From assembly GCF_002287235.1 (NCBI RefSeq), contig NZ_LMVP01000223.1, positions 1 to 64,000 of the forward strand: a stretch of 64,000 nt of DNA, read 5' to 3'. The stretch is from Methanosarcina spelaei (GTDB lineage: Archaea; Halobacteriota; Methanosarcinia; Methanosarcinales; Methanosarcinaceae). The notes under the pieces are model-generated. The model had not been told where the DNA came from and did not search any database. It worked only from the letters and a program-made list of their open reading frames with translations. Positions 55,201-63,508 of this stretch are shown here, piece by piece. Within the stretch, counting starts at the first letter, position 1. Each line of letters begins with the position of its first letter. Made by a program: the position numbers and the translations under genes.

Positions 55201-55791
55201 GAGCCCGTCAACATGCGAGCAATTGACGAGTACAATGAGGTAGAACTCAGGCTTTCGGATTTGCAGGGAAAACGTGACACTCTCTTTACCGAGAGAGAGC
55301 AGCTCCTTGAGCGCATTAACCAGTATGAGCAATTAAAGCGAGATGCCTTTATGGAAGCCTATACAGGTATTAATGCCAATTTCAGGGAGATTTTTCATGA
55401 GCTTTCCGATGGCATGGGTGAACTTTTGCTTGATGATCCCGATGACCCCTTTGCAGGAGGGATGACTATTCAGGCGCAGCCCAAGGAAAAAACTCTCCAG
55501 CGGATCGAGGCGATGTCCGGAGGGGAAAAGAGTCTTACTGCACTTGCTTTCATTTTCGCGATCCAACAATACCGTCCTGCTCCTTTCTATGCTTTTGATG
55601 AAATTGATATGTTTCTGGATGGCTGGAACGTAGAGAGGGTTTCAAGGCGCGTTAAAACCTCAGGATCAAAAGTCCAGTTTATTGTTGTTTCCTTAAGAAA
55701 ACCTATGATCCAGGCCGCGTCCAGGACAATAGGGGTTACAATGCAGGAAAATAATCTCACAAGCATTACCGGAGTGAGACTTAATGGCTGA
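52264..55791 (+). CDS. smc: Chromosome condensation ATPase SMC
   Basis: A 1175-residue SMC protein for chromosome organisation and segregation. The N-terminal head has GPNGSGKSNIIDGILFALG (Walker A, about 32-50). Long coiled coils flank the hinge (about 515-650, GIHGTIAQLGRVDRQYSIAL...GGRATFLPL). The C-terminal head has the signature MSGGEKSLTALAFIFAIQQY and Walker B PFYAFDEIDMFLD. GTG at 52264 begins YIKEIEFVNFKSFGKK. Its stop overlaps scpA by 8 bases, as expected for a complex built together. Confidence 0.96.
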   Translation: MYIKEIEFVNFKSFGKKVKIPFYNDFTTISGPNGSGKSNIIDGILFALGLTSSRTLRAEKLTDLIYNGDASKKPDFAQVTIRFDNSDHKLPLELDEVEVSRKIRRTKSGYYSYFYFNGKAVSLGEIHSQLEKAGITPEGYNVVMQGDVTQIISMTSVERRKIIDEIAGVAEFDERKQKALDELEIVRQQIERVDIILEEVRTQLGKLAGERDQALKYQALKAEKVKFEGYLLLSKLKDARAELQNVDKELTGKEEHLEKVQLLLNERMKELQALEETLEELSVEIRKKGEDEQLQVKREIEEIKGEISRCVDSIELSESELEEADSRRRKAFVEIDSTKGKVRELEEKIEAENLRKESISSELSERKTERMLLQSKIADVDAKFTATRDELMTVRKKLEDVKNEKNELIRTEDRLLDTLRRKSLELREIENQIRDAEAAVATSDSDTLSVRYELEKLSENLESLIRDRDDIESSHFRIKEDIKKLENKLHSLQQEYTITEARVRASEQGGGYSRAVEMVIGAARQEDLFGIHGTIAQLGRVDRQYSIALEVAAGNRMQAIVVDTDADAAEAIEYLKRRKGGRATFLPLNKMKEPRRLGNLSYEDGVIGYAIDLIQFDSSFEPAFWYVFQDTLVMENLASARRLMGKARMVTLEGELLEKSGAMVGGSVSSKSGASFAAAEKDKLLELAEEIRSLDASRNAAISKQDSIESHLFELSRKIRDCEATISRKENQLEEIAGREAKLAELLESKQADLKSIEESRTELGTEMEKVSAEKSDKENTVSELEEQISGLETKLADSPLPEINKKIEFVDEELRRLDGRIRDIEATLNALQLEKEYTEQKIAEAKEVIRELDEKKASRMEKVNNLKIKIKEFEEKLEEKKVREVELSDELLGLQQEREKVQVEHNAVKRRVSIASTTLEKAKQQVLTLTATKNALLDQEKQFAEEILKRGIEETDEVPNYETVYMRIQAIDEALRRLEPVNMRAIDEYNEVELRLSDLQGKRDTLFTEREQLLERINQYEQLKRDAFMEAYTGINANFREIFHELSDGMGELLLDDPDDPFAGGMTIQAQPKEKTLQRIEAMSGGEKSLTALAFIFAIQQYRPAPFYAFDEIDMFLDGWNVERVSRRVKTSGSKVQFIVVSLRKPMIQAASRTIGVTMQENNLTSITGVRLNG

Positions 55792-56686
55792 ACTTATGGA
55801 TAACGAGGGGGCAGCGCTTGAAGTACCGCTTCTTCAAACTAATAAGGTTTCCGAATCCGGAGAAAATGACTCTCTTTTTGTGAAATCCGAGATTTATGAA
55901 CTGTCAGGTACTGTTTCAAGCCTTGGAATCGATTGGAACCTGCTTGATATTTCGGAGTTTGAGACCTCAGAACCTCTGGGCATACTGGTTGAACTTGCCC
56001 GAGCAGGAAAAATCGATCCCTGGGACATAGACATAGTACAGCTTACTGACAGTTTTCTGGGAAGGGTGGAAGAGCTAAAGCAGATGGACCTTAGAATTTC
56101 CTCAAGGACGCTTCTTTATTCTGCTATTCTCCTGCGCATGAAGTCCTCGGGAATCCTTGAGGTAGAGGAGGAAGAGGTTGATACATTTGATTCGGATTTC
56201 CCTGAAGATCCTGATTTCCCTGAGCCTGCAGAGTTTCCTATCCCGAAACTTCCAGTTCGTCGTGTTTCCACAAGGCCGGTAACACTCAATGAACTGATTC
56301 TGGAACTCAAGAAAGCAGAAAAACACCTCTCAAGAAAAAATGAAAAAAAAACCAGCCAAAGTTCAGAAGAATCAAGTCCTCGTCCAAAGCTTACTACGGG
56401 AGATATCCTGGGCATTGCACACGATGAAGCCATAAGCTCTCGGTTATCCCTTATGTGGCAAAGGCTTGCCGAACTATTTGCGAAGCAGTCTGTAGTGGTT
56501 TTTTCCAGTTTACAGGAAAGAAGTGAAGACAAAATTATGGATTATCTTTCTCTTCTTTTTCTTGCCTCAAGCAGGAAGATATGGCTTTTCCAGAATGGAC
56601 TTTTTGAAGAATTATACATTTATCCGGGAGAAGAATCCGGTTTTTCCACCGAGGCTAATCCATCCATTTTCCGCGAAATATTGTAA
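55784..56686 (+). CDS. scpA: Segregation and condensation protein ScpA (kleisin)
   Basis: A 300-residue kleisin bridging the SMC heads. The N-terminal helix contains LVELARAGKIDPWDIDIVQLTD, typical of ScpA. The acidic middle (EVEEEEVDTFDSDFPEDP) and the C-terminal winged helix (SRLSLMWQRLAELFAK, VVFSSLQERS, FLASSRKIWLFQNGLFEELYI) fit. ATG at 55784 overlaps smc. After the stop, a minus-one frame remains open to 56802 and reads like a hydrophilic tail, so the C-terminus may have been altered by a frameshift. Confidence 0.93.
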   Translation: MAELMDNEGAALEVPLLQTNKVSESGENDSLFVKSEIYELSGTVSSLGIDWNLLDISEFETSEPLGILVELARAGKIDPWDIDIVQLTDSFLGRVEELKQMDLRISSRTLLYSAILLRMKSSGILEVEEEEVDTFDSDFPEDPDFPEPAEFPIPKLPVRRVSTRPVTLNELILELKKAEKHLSRKNEKKTSQSSEESSPRPKLTTGDILGIAHDEAISSRLSLMWQRLAELFAKQSVVVFSSLQERSEDKIMDYLSLLFLASSRKIWLFQNGLFEELYIYPGEESGFSTEANPSIFREIL

Positions 56687-56802
56687 AATCAAAAACTAAA
56701 CCTTCAAAACCTGAAATTAAAGACTCTTCGGAACCAAATTTGACAGAGGAGATTCCTTCACATGAAAACCAGGAGGAAGAGCCGAAGTTAATTGTGAATT
56801 GA
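56683..56802 (+). other. Open minus-one frame after scpA
   Basis: From 56683 the shifted frame encodes KSKTKPSKPEIKDSSEPN, then LTEEIPSHENQEEEPKLIVN and a TGA at 56800. The charged composition looks like a real C-terminal tail rather than intergenic DNA. Either a lost tail, a programmed shift or a sequencing error. Confidence 0.4.
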
Positions 56803-56851
56803 TATTTACCCTTATACTTTGACATTATACTCGTAATTTGACATACTTTGT

Positions 56852-56913
56852 ATCTTGAATATTATCTTGAATATTATCTTGAATATTATCTTGAATATTA
56901 TCTTGAATATTAT
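56852..56913. repeat. 12-bp tandem repeat, about five copies
   Basis: CTTGAATATTAT repeats between scpA and scpB. Confidence 0.9.
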
Positions 56914-57029
56914 CTCGTGTTCTAAGGTTTTAATCTTAGTAAAAGCCTGCAAAAACGATTAATTAACCCCGTCTTATTACCAATTAACCTGATTAAAGAA
57001 TATTTGTTCTTTTTCTGGAAGTGAAAATT

Positions 57030-58145
57030 ATGAGTGAGCTTGAGATTATAGAAGCCGCGCTTTTTGCTGCTGGCAGGGCTGTAAGCCTCGAAAAGCTTAC
57101 AAAAATTACAGGAAAACCAAAAAAAGCAGTTCTTTCGGCAGTACAGAAATTGACAGAGGCTTATTCTTCCCGAGGATCCGGGATTGAGATTCTTGACCTT
57201 GGAGAGAGATATGTTATGCAGGTCAAACCCGAATACTCCGAGCTTATGCGGGAAGTAGCCCCAAAAGAGCTTTCAGCCCCAAAACTTCGTACCCTTTCCA
57301 TGATTGCCTATCATCAGCCCCTGCTCCAGTCAGACCTCATTGATATGAGAGGAAGCGGAGCCTATGACCATATAAAGGACCTTATAGAGCGAGGTTTTGT
57401 AGACTCTGTGCCTTGCGGGAGAAGCAGGCAGCTTTCCACAACTCCTCTTTTTGCAGACTATTTCGGGCTTAAAAGAAATGATCCTAAAGCAATAAAAGAC
57501 AAAATCCTTGAACTTTTGAGATCACAGGCCGGGCAAAGTGATATCAACCTCTGGATAGGAAGGAAGACTATTGCCGTGACACCCATGTACGAATCTTTTA
57601 TGAACATGTGCGGAATTAAGGAATATTTCATAGCAAATGCTTACTCGCCTTCAAAGGAGGAAATTTCCCGGCTACTTGAGGCCGACGTAGTCATTATCTC
57701 GGCAGGTTATTCCGATACTGTACGGCAGTACTGCGACGGAGAAATCCTTGAGGTGCATTCAACAACTTTTGAAGACCTTATAGAAGCTCTTTCCCTACTT
57801 GTCGAAGAACTTCCCGATGAGGTAGACTCAAAAATGGTGGAAAAAAGCATTGAGAAAATTAGAGAAACCAGGGAAAGATATGTTTCTTCGGCTGTCCTTA
57901 TCGAGAAGAAGGTTAAGCCGGCAACTGAAATGGTTTCAAGAATCGTAAACGATCTTTCTCTTGGAATTTCCGCAGACGGAGTTCTTATCGCACCTGACTA
58001 TGGAGTTTCGAAAAGTGGGGTTAAGATCGAAAAGGGTGCTCAGATCCTTATACCCACACATCGTAGTGTTGAGGGCGATCTTCTTCAGAGAGTCTGTGCA
58101 AAGTATGATTCTATTCTCGAAGGTCTTAAGAAGTTTAAAGACTAA
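57030..58145 (+). CDS. scpB: ScpB-like condensin subunit with long C-terminal extension
   Basis: A 371-residue protein. Residues 1-165 carry the two winged helices of ScpB (IIEAALFAAGRAVSLEKLTK, YVMQVKPEYSELMREVAPKE, LSMIAYHQPLLQSDLIDMRG, FVDSVPCGRSRQLSTTPLF). Bacterial ScpB ends near 180-200, but here about 200 more residues follow (including NLWIGRKTIAVTPMYESFMN and GYSDTVRQYCDGEILEVH). They form an unassigned second part. ATG at 57030 is chosen because GGAAG lies eight bases upstream. GTG at 57021 is too close to it. It is separated from scpA by 343 bp, so it may have its own promoter. Confidence 0.88.
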   Translation: MSELEIIEAALFAAGRAVSLEKLTKITGKPKKAVLSAVQKLTEAYSSRGSGIEILDLGERYVMQVKPEYSELMREVAPKELSAPKLRTLSMIAYHQPLLQSDLIDMRGSGAYDHIKDLIERGFVDSVPCGRSRQLSTTPLFADYFGLKRNDPKAIKDKILELLRSQAGQSDINLWIGRKTIAVTPMYESFMNMCGIKEYFIANAYSPSKEEISRLLEADVVIISAGYSDTVRQYCDGEILEVHSTTFEDLIEALSLLVEELPDEVDSKMVEKSIEKIRETRERYVSSAVLIEKKVKPATEMVSRIVNDLSLGISADGVLIAPDYGVSKSGVKIEKGAQILIPTHRSVEGDLLQRVCAKYDSILEGLKKFKD

Positions 58146-58279
58146 TTACCTGATAAAATATACAAACTCCCTCGTCTCCACTCATTTTTTTTAAATGACG
58201 GGCGTCCTTAATTTAAGCTTTTCTATGGCCTTTATATTCCATATATAAACCATTTATATAGTAACCTGGGTATTTAACT

Positions 58280-58328
58280 ATAGCTTTATATACTGGTTAG
58301 AGGATATTACCTTTGCTTTATATACTGA
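58280..58328 (+). promoter_or_regulatory. Tandem TATA boxes before the TBP gene
   Basis: GCTTTATATACTG occurs twice, at about 58281-58295 and 58315-58328, with another TATA-like tract (CATATATAAACCATTTATATA) near 58240-58260. The second box lies only about 17 bases before the ATG, too close to serve a normal leader, so it may be an autoregulatory TBP site. Confidence 0.6.
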
Positions 58329-58338
58329 GGGTTGACTA

Positions 58339-58890
58339 ATGAGCGAATCTAGCATCAAGATCGAAAATGTGGTTGCATCCACTAAACTCGCTGAAGAATT
58401 CGATTTAACTGTTATCGAGTCCCAGTTCGAAGGAGCCGAGTACAACAAACAGAAGTTTCCCGGACTTGTTTACAGGGTTTCAGATCCTAAAGCTGCATTC
58501 CTGGTCTTTACTTCCGGTAAGGTTGTCTGTACAGGGGCAAAAAATGTTGCCGATGTACATACAGTTATAGGCAATATGGCGAGAAAGCTGAACAGTATAG
58601 GGATCAAGACCATAGAGAATCCCCAGATTACTGTCCAGAATATTGTTGCTTCAGCAGACCTGCATACTATTTTGAACCTGAACGCAATTGCAATAGGGCT
58701 TGGACTTGAAAACATTGAATATGAGCCCGAGCAGTTCCCTGGTCTTGTATACAGAATTGATGAGCCCAAAGTAGTTGTGCTTATATTCAGCTCCGGAAAA
58801 CTGGTAGTTACAGGTGGAAAATCTCCTGAAGACTGCGAGAGGGGAGTTGAAGTCGTCCGCCAGCAGCTCGACAATATGGGGCTTTTATAA
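58339..58890 (+). CDS. tbp: TATA-binding protein
   Basis: General transcription factor, 183 residues, made of two direct repeats of about 90 residues. First: [18 protein letters not shown]...[29 protein letters not shown]. Second: [18 protein letters not shown]...[29 protein letters not shown]. The paired Phe residues that kink DNA are present in part (FPGLVYR, FTSGK and FSSGK). ATG at 58339. Methanosarcina genomes may carry more than one TBP gene. Confidence 0.97.
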   Translation: MSESSIKIENVVASTKLAEEFDLTVIESQFEGAEYNKQKFPGLVYRVSDPKAAFLVFTSGKVVCTGAKNVADVHTVIGNMARKLNSIGIKTIENPQITVQNIVASADLHTILNLNAIAIGLGLENIEYEPEQFPGLVYRIDEPKVVVLIFSSGKLVVTGGKSPEDCERGVEVVRQQLDNMGLL

Positions 58891-59005
58891 GAACCTTCAA
58901 TATATTACATACAACCTTTACTGGAAGTAAAGTAACCGATATAACTTATACAATAAAATGGATTTATACAATAAGATTAACTTATACAATAAAACGGATT
59001 CTGCG

Positions 59006-59962
59006 ATGCGCGTAGAGGTTCCGGCAAAGGATATGTGTGACGTGAACAGCGTAGATGTTTGCATTCTGATTCCCACCCTGAACGAAGCTGCAACAATAGG
59101 GCAGCTTATTAAAGACTTCAAGCAGGAAGGCTTTTCCAACATTCTGGTAATTGACGGAAACAGCAAGGACGGCACGGGGCAAATTGCAGAAGCTGAAGGC
59201 GCAAAAGTTGTCATGCAGACCGGAAAAGGTAAAGGGCAGGCAATGATTCAGGCTTTCGAGCTTATAGAGAGTCCTTACATAATAATGGTTGACGGTGACG
59301 GAACATACCTTACCCGAGAAGCTCGCTCCCTTCTAAGGCCTTTACTGGAAGATAGTGCCGACCATGTAATAGGCAACCGGCTGGAGAATTATTCCAAGGG
59401 AGCTTTTACGAGGTTCAATCTTGTGGGCAACCATCTTATAAACATATTTTTTGACGTTGCATATGGCGTAAAATTAAAAGATATCCTCTCAGGTTACCGT
59501 GCGTTTACGCTTGAAAGTGTGAGAGAACTTGAACTTAATAAGACCGGTTTCGAGATAGAAACCGAAATTTCTGTAGAATGTATTCTTAAAAAACAGAGGG
59601 TTGAAGAAGTTCCTATCACTTATTTGCCGAGAAGTAAAAAAGGCGCAACCAAGTTAAATCCGGTAAAAGACGGATTCAGGATTGGATCTACAATCTATAG
59701 GCTTGCAAAAATGCACAATCCTATGTTCTACTTTGGGATAATAGGTTCTATCTTTATCCTGACAGGGCTGTTCACAGGAATCTTTGTTGTAATTGAGTGG
59801 TGGTCCCGTGATATTACTCATGAACAGCTTTCCGTTTTAACAACCCTGCTAATTGTGTTCGGCCTTCAGATGTATATATTCGGACTCTTGAGTGATTTCA
59901 TATTAACTCTCCATAGGCAAACTGTCCGTTTAATCATGGAGCAGAATAAACAGAAGAAATAA
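59006..59962 (+). CDS. aglJ: AglJ-type S-layer glycoprotein glycosyltransferase
   Basis: A family 2 glycosyltransferase that starts N-linked glycan assembly on dolichol phosphate. Conserved features: ILIPTLNEAATIGQLIKDF, VIDGNSKDGTG, MVDGDGTYL (metal-binding DGDG), VIGNRLENYSKGAFTRFN and ILSGYRAFT. Two membrane spans lie at the C-terminus (MFYFGIIGSIFILTGLFTGI and LIVFGLQMYIFGLLSDFI). ATG at 59006 is preferred because the upstream in-frame ATG at 58958 lies in a DNA repeat (ACTTATACAATAAAA units at 58940-58995) that gives only low-complexity residues. Both starts are possible. Confidence 0.85.
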   Translation: MRVEVPAKDMCDVNSVDVCILIPTLNEAATIGQLIKDFKQEGFSNILVIDGNSKDGTGQIAEAEGAKVVMQTGKGKGQAMIQAFELIESPYIIMVDGDGTYLTREARSLLRPLLEDSADHVIGNRLENYSKGAFTRFNLVGNHLINIFFDVAYGVKLKDILSGYRAFTLESVRELELNKTGFEIETEISVECILKKQRVEEVPITYLPRSKKGATKLNPVKDGFRIGSTIYRLAKMHNPMFYFGIIGSIFILTGLFTGIFVVIEWWSRDITHEQLSVLTTLLIVFGLQMYIFGLLSDFILTLHRQTVRLIMEQNKQKK

Positions 59963-60417
59963 AGAATTTCTATTTTTTCAGTCTATGTTTTTTTAATTTT
60001 AGTTAATGACTTTTTGAAGCTAAGAGATCATTAAAACTTTTTAGTATCAATTGTCTTAATGATTTTTTCTTCTTTTAGAATGCGTACAGCTTATGTTTCC
60101 AAAAGGTAACTTGGGATATAAAGCCTGGTAAAAAAATAACTGGTTGTGATTACCCTATAGATAATTTCTGCCTAAAAAATCTTAACTAATTTTTTATCTG
60201 CCCGTTTCCAATATATAAATATTCTTTTACCTAAAATTGATAAAGTATTAGCCTGAAAACTTATAAAGAATTAATTTAAAGTAAGGAATATAGAGTTCAA
60301 ACAAAAAATTTAAAAGTTAACTTGAATTTCATACGTCCAGAGGCAAGAGAATCATAGACATTACAGTATCTGCTTGCAAATGTCGAAACTGTACCTTAAT
60401 TCTTAGAGGTAAATAAA
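59963..60417. other. AT-rich intergenic region, no gene seen
   Basis: It holds TATA-like tracts (CCAATATATAAATATTC near 60209) that may drive the following gene. No other feature was found. Confidence 0.5.
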
Positions 60418-60711
60418 ATGTTATTAGTTACACAATTTGATATTGATGCGGATATTATAGATGTTCCGCAAACAATAGTAGAAGACGCTGAATATTATCA
60501 AGATCAATTTCTCAAATGGCTTTACAACAAGTCTGTCAACCATTCATACTGGTCTTATAAAGACAGCAAGAAGCATGGTTTGATTTATCGTTCCGATGCA
60601 TTTGTAGAATGGTTGAATAAGTATCCACTAAAAGAAAATAGTCAAAAGGCAAAGATTGTATCACAACATTTAAGTGAGTATGAAAAAATCTTGCCGATTT
60701 TGTTCTTTTGA
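60418..60711 (+). CDS. Unknown small protein
   Basis: 97 residues, acidic N-terminal half (FDIDADIIDVPQTIVEDAEY) and a Tyr/Lys/Trp-rich middle (KWLYNKSVNHSYWSYKDSKK). No signal peptide or known motif. ATG at 60418 follows AGAGGT by six bases, a good ribosome site. It is 13 bp before the next gene and probably co-transcribed. Function unknown. Confidence 0.6.
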   Translation: MLLVTQFDIDADIIDVPQTIVEDAEYYQDQFLKWLYNKSVNHSYWSYKDSKKHGLIYRSDAFVEWLNKYPLKENSQKAKIVSQHLSEYEKILPILFF

Positions 60712-60724
60712 GAGAGCAATAAAC

Positions 60725-61534
60725 ATGACGAAAAAAGATCGCTATTTTGTTGCTATATTTTTAATTCTTTTTACAGGGGGCATTGTCGTGAGCATTTTTC
60801 TCCACTCAGGTTATATGGATTCAATAGATTGGAGGGATAGAGGTCAACGGTATAATTGTATATATGACATCAATGTAGAGGGCCTTTCCGGAAGAGATGT
60901 ATTGGGGCCTACCGTAATAATGGTTCCGATTCCTGCAACTAAAGAAGGCAAATTTTTTACTCCCCCTGCTCAGAAAGACCCTTGTTTTACCCAGAAGCTG
61001 ATGCACGAGATCGATAACTGGCCTGAACAATACCGCAAAGGTCCCTATTTTGAAAATGCAACTGAAATCTTTGACAACAAAACAACACCAGGAGGTTGGA
61101 CAACCTTTATTGCAGAAACCGAAAAAGGATATATGCTTGGATTCAGGACAAATGAATCCAGGCTTCAGGATATTTCTTTTAGTGCAAATTTTGTTGCAGA
61201 CTATTTTGATATTTTTGATCCTATAAGTAACGGAAGTCCAATATTATTCCCGGTTGAAAATATTTCGAATATTTCTGTAATCCCTTATGGAGAATACACC
61301 AGGTATGACTCAAATCCGACTTATGACAGTTATGTCTACGTAAGTGAATGTAGACAAGGAGCACCGATATATTTCCACATCCGTTTGGAAGCAAATAATG
61401 ACCCAGGGGAGTGGCCTAAAGAGTACAGGGGCCAGTACCTGAACGAAATAAAAGAAACTACTAGTGGCACAGGCTTTTTAAAAGCCAAAGTTACTCTGGG
61501 ACAGGAATTTTATTTCATGGCAATACCTAAATAA
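60725..61534 (+). CDS. Unknown membrane-anchored extracellular protein
   Basis: 269 residues. One N-terminal membrane span (about 8-28, FVAIFLILFTGGIVVSIFLH) and an external domain with three cysteines (RYNCIYD, DPCFTQ, SECRQG). No family was recognised. ATG at 60725 is chosen with GAGAG nine bases before it. An earlier GTG at 60674 would overlap the previous gene. Linked to the small protein at 60418. Confidence 0.65.
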   Translation: MTKKDRYFVAIFLILFTGGIVVSIFLHSGYMDSIDWRDRGQRYNCIYDINVEGLSGRDVLGPTVIMVPIPATKEGKFFTPPAQKDPCFTQKLMHEIDNWPEQYRKGPYFENATEIFDNKTTPGGWTTFIAETEKGYMLGFRTNESRLQDISFSANFVADYFDIFDPISNGSPILFPVENISNISVIPYGEYTRYDSNPTYDSYVYVSECRQGAPIYFHIRLEANNDPGEWPKEYRGQYLNEIKETTSGTGFLKAKVTLGQEFYFMAIPK

Positions 61535-61651
61535 GTCCAGAATATTAGCTATAAAATTCCTAATTATGTTAATGAAACTTTTTAACAGTAACAAAACTGG
61601 GTGTTCCTTCTATTCCATTAGTAAAATTTATAATATTGACTTAAATGTCTC

Positions 61652-61693
61652 TGTGGAGTTCAAGCAAACTTTCCAGGCCATTTGAACTCCACA
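61652..61693. promoter_or_regulatory. Perfect 12-bp inverted repeat with 18-base spacer
   Basis: TGTGGAGTTCAA at 61652-61663 and TTGAACTCCACA at 61682-61693. It lies 118 bp after one gene and 490 bp before thiC, so it is either a transcript hairpin, a terminator (no T tract follows) or a dyad operator. The rest of 61535-62180 is AT-rich with TATA-like tracts and shows no clear TPP-riboswitch core. Confidence 0.55.
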
Positions 61694-62180
61694 ACTAGGA
61701 GTAAATAAATGATTTTTTGGAGTGACGCAAGTATCAAATATGCATAGAAACTATGTAAATTTAGTTATGACAATTTTTGCCAATGAATTTACCAAGTAGG
61801 CAATAGTTAAAAAGAGTAAACTAATTTTTGAATATAGAAAATTGAGGTCTTGTGTTTCCCCCGTTAGACTATCTATATTATACCTGATTTTACTATGAAC
61901 CTTGCTTTCTTCAATTTTCAATTTAAAACAATTTTACTTGTCTTTTACTCAAATAATGTTTAATATATATTTATAAAACATTTATTTTAATCACATGTCT
62001 TATATTTTCCGCTAACTGTAGACGTTGAAGTAAAGTAAACTTGAGTAAGGTTAAAGTTAGTTTTTTAAAAAGTGTTATATATAATTACGCGCCTTTTATG
62101 ATTTAACTCACTCTTACCTTAATTACAGCTTAATCTTACAGATACATTTTACAGATAATAGAAAGCTTGAGGTTAATAAT

Positions 62181-63467
62181 ATGACAATCGTGGAAGATGC
62201 ACAAAAAGGGATTATTACTGAAGAAATGAAGATCGTTGCAAAGGATGAAGGACTTGACCCTGAATTCATCCGGCGTGGTGTAGCAGCCGGAAGAATTGTT
62301 ATTCCAACTTCTCCATACAGGCAGGTAAAGATATGCGGGATAGGAGAAGGACTCAGGACCAAAGTCAATGCATCTATCGGTGTATCTTCAGACATTGTTG
62401 ATGTAGATATGGAAATTAAAAAAGCTCAGGCTGCCGAAGCTGCAGGTGCAGACACTCTTATGGAGCTCGGAACTGGTGGAGACTTCCTTGCAATCAGGAA
62501 AAAGGTTATTGACAGTATTTCCCTTTCAGTGGGTTCAGTGCCTCTTTACCAGGCTTTCATTGAAGCTGCAAGAAAGTATGGCTCAATCGTGCATATGACC
62601 GAAGACGAACTCTTCAAGGCAACCGAAGACCAGGCAAAGCTCGGAACCAACTTCATGGCAATCCACACAGGAATCAACAATATTACCATGGATCGGCTTA
62701 AAGCCCACGGCAGGTACGGTGGCCTCTGCTCCCGTGGTGGCGCCTTTATGACTTCCTGGATGCTCCACAACGAAAAGGAAAATCCTCTTTATGCAAATTT
62801 TGATTACCTTATTGAAATCCTCAAGGAGCACGAAGTAGTCCTTTCTACCGGAAATGGAATGCGTGCAGGTGCAGTCCACGACGCAACCGACCGCGCCCAG
62901 ATCCAGGAACTCATCATCAATGCCGAACTGGCCGATAAAGCCCATAAACAGGGCCTGCAGGTTATTGTTGAAGGTCCGGGTCATGTCCCTCTTGACCAGA
63001 TCGGAACCAACGTAAAACTCATGAAGGAAATGAGCGGCCACAAGCCCTTCTACATGCTTGGCCCGCTTGTAACTGACATCGCACCCGGTTATGACCACAT
63101 TGTAACTGCAATCGGAGCATCTATATCTGCATCATACGGATGTGATTTCCTCTGCTATGTTACTCCTGCAGAACACCTAGCCCTTCCAAACCTCGAAGAT
63201 GTCATCACAGGAGTCAAAACCTCCAGGATTGCAGCTCACGTAGGCGATATGGTAAAATATCCAGACAGGGCAAGAGAACAGGACCTTGCGATGGGCAGGG
63301 CCAGAAGAGAACTCGATTGGCAAAAGATGTACTCTCTTGCAATCGACCCAGAACACGCAAAAGAAGTTAGGAGCAGCAGGGCTCCCGAAGATTCTGACGC
63401 CTGCACAATGTGCGGTAACTTCTGTGCCCTGAAGATTGTCAACCAGAACTACAACCTCGCAAAATAA
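62181..63467 (+). CDS. thiC: Phosphomethylpyrimidine synthase ThiC
   Basis: A radical-SAM enzyme converting AIR to HMP phosphate in thiamine synthesis. It lacks the long N-terminal region of bacterial ThiC (428 residues). Core motifs: VNASIGVSSD, TLMELGTGGDFLAIRK, FMAIHTGINNITMDRLKAHG, SRGGAFMTSWMLHN, VEGPGHVPLDQIGTNVKLMK and MLGPLVTDIAPGYDHIVTAIG. The C-terminal cluster site is CTMCGNFC (C-x2-C-x3-C), one residue shorter than the bacterial CxxCxxxxC, as in other archaeal proteins. ATG at 62181 with GAGGT nearby. Confidence 0.95.
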   Translation: MTIVEDAQKGIITEEMKIVAKDEGLDPEFIRRGVAAGRIVIPTSPYRQVKICGIGEGLRTKVNASIGVSSDIVDVDMEIKKAQAAEAAGADTLMELGTGGDFLAIRKKVIDSISLSVGSVPLYQAFIEAARKYGSIVHMTEDELFKATEDQAKLGTNFMAIHTGINNITMDRLKAHGRYGGLCSRGGAFMTSWMLHNEKENPLYANFDYLIEILKEHEVVLSTGNGMRAGAVHDATDRAQIQELIINAELADKAHKQGLQVIVEGPGHVPLDQIGTNVKLMKEMSGHKPFYMLGPLVTDIAPGYDHIVTAIGASISASYGCDFLCYVTPAEHLALPNLEDVITGVKTSRIAAHVGDMVKYPDRAREQDLAMGRARRELDWQKMYSLAIDPEHAKEVRSSRAPEDSDACTMCGNFCALKIVNQNYNLAK

Positions 63468-63486
63468 GCAGGTACTGGTAACGCAG

Positions 63487-63508
63487 AGTAAGGCCTTCGG
63501 GCTTTACT
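63487..63508 (+). terminator. UUCG-tetraloop hairpin after thiC
   Basis: AGTAAGGCC-TTCG-GGCTTTACT: nine pairs (one G-T) closed by the very stable C(UUCG)G loop, 20 bp after the thiC stop. TCTCATCTTTT follows. Confidence 0.7.

Noticed and set aside
61535-62180. TPP riboswitch before thiC
   Set aside because: No CTGAGA-type core or paired TPP-aptamer stems were seen. Thiamine control in this group is not expected to use that element.
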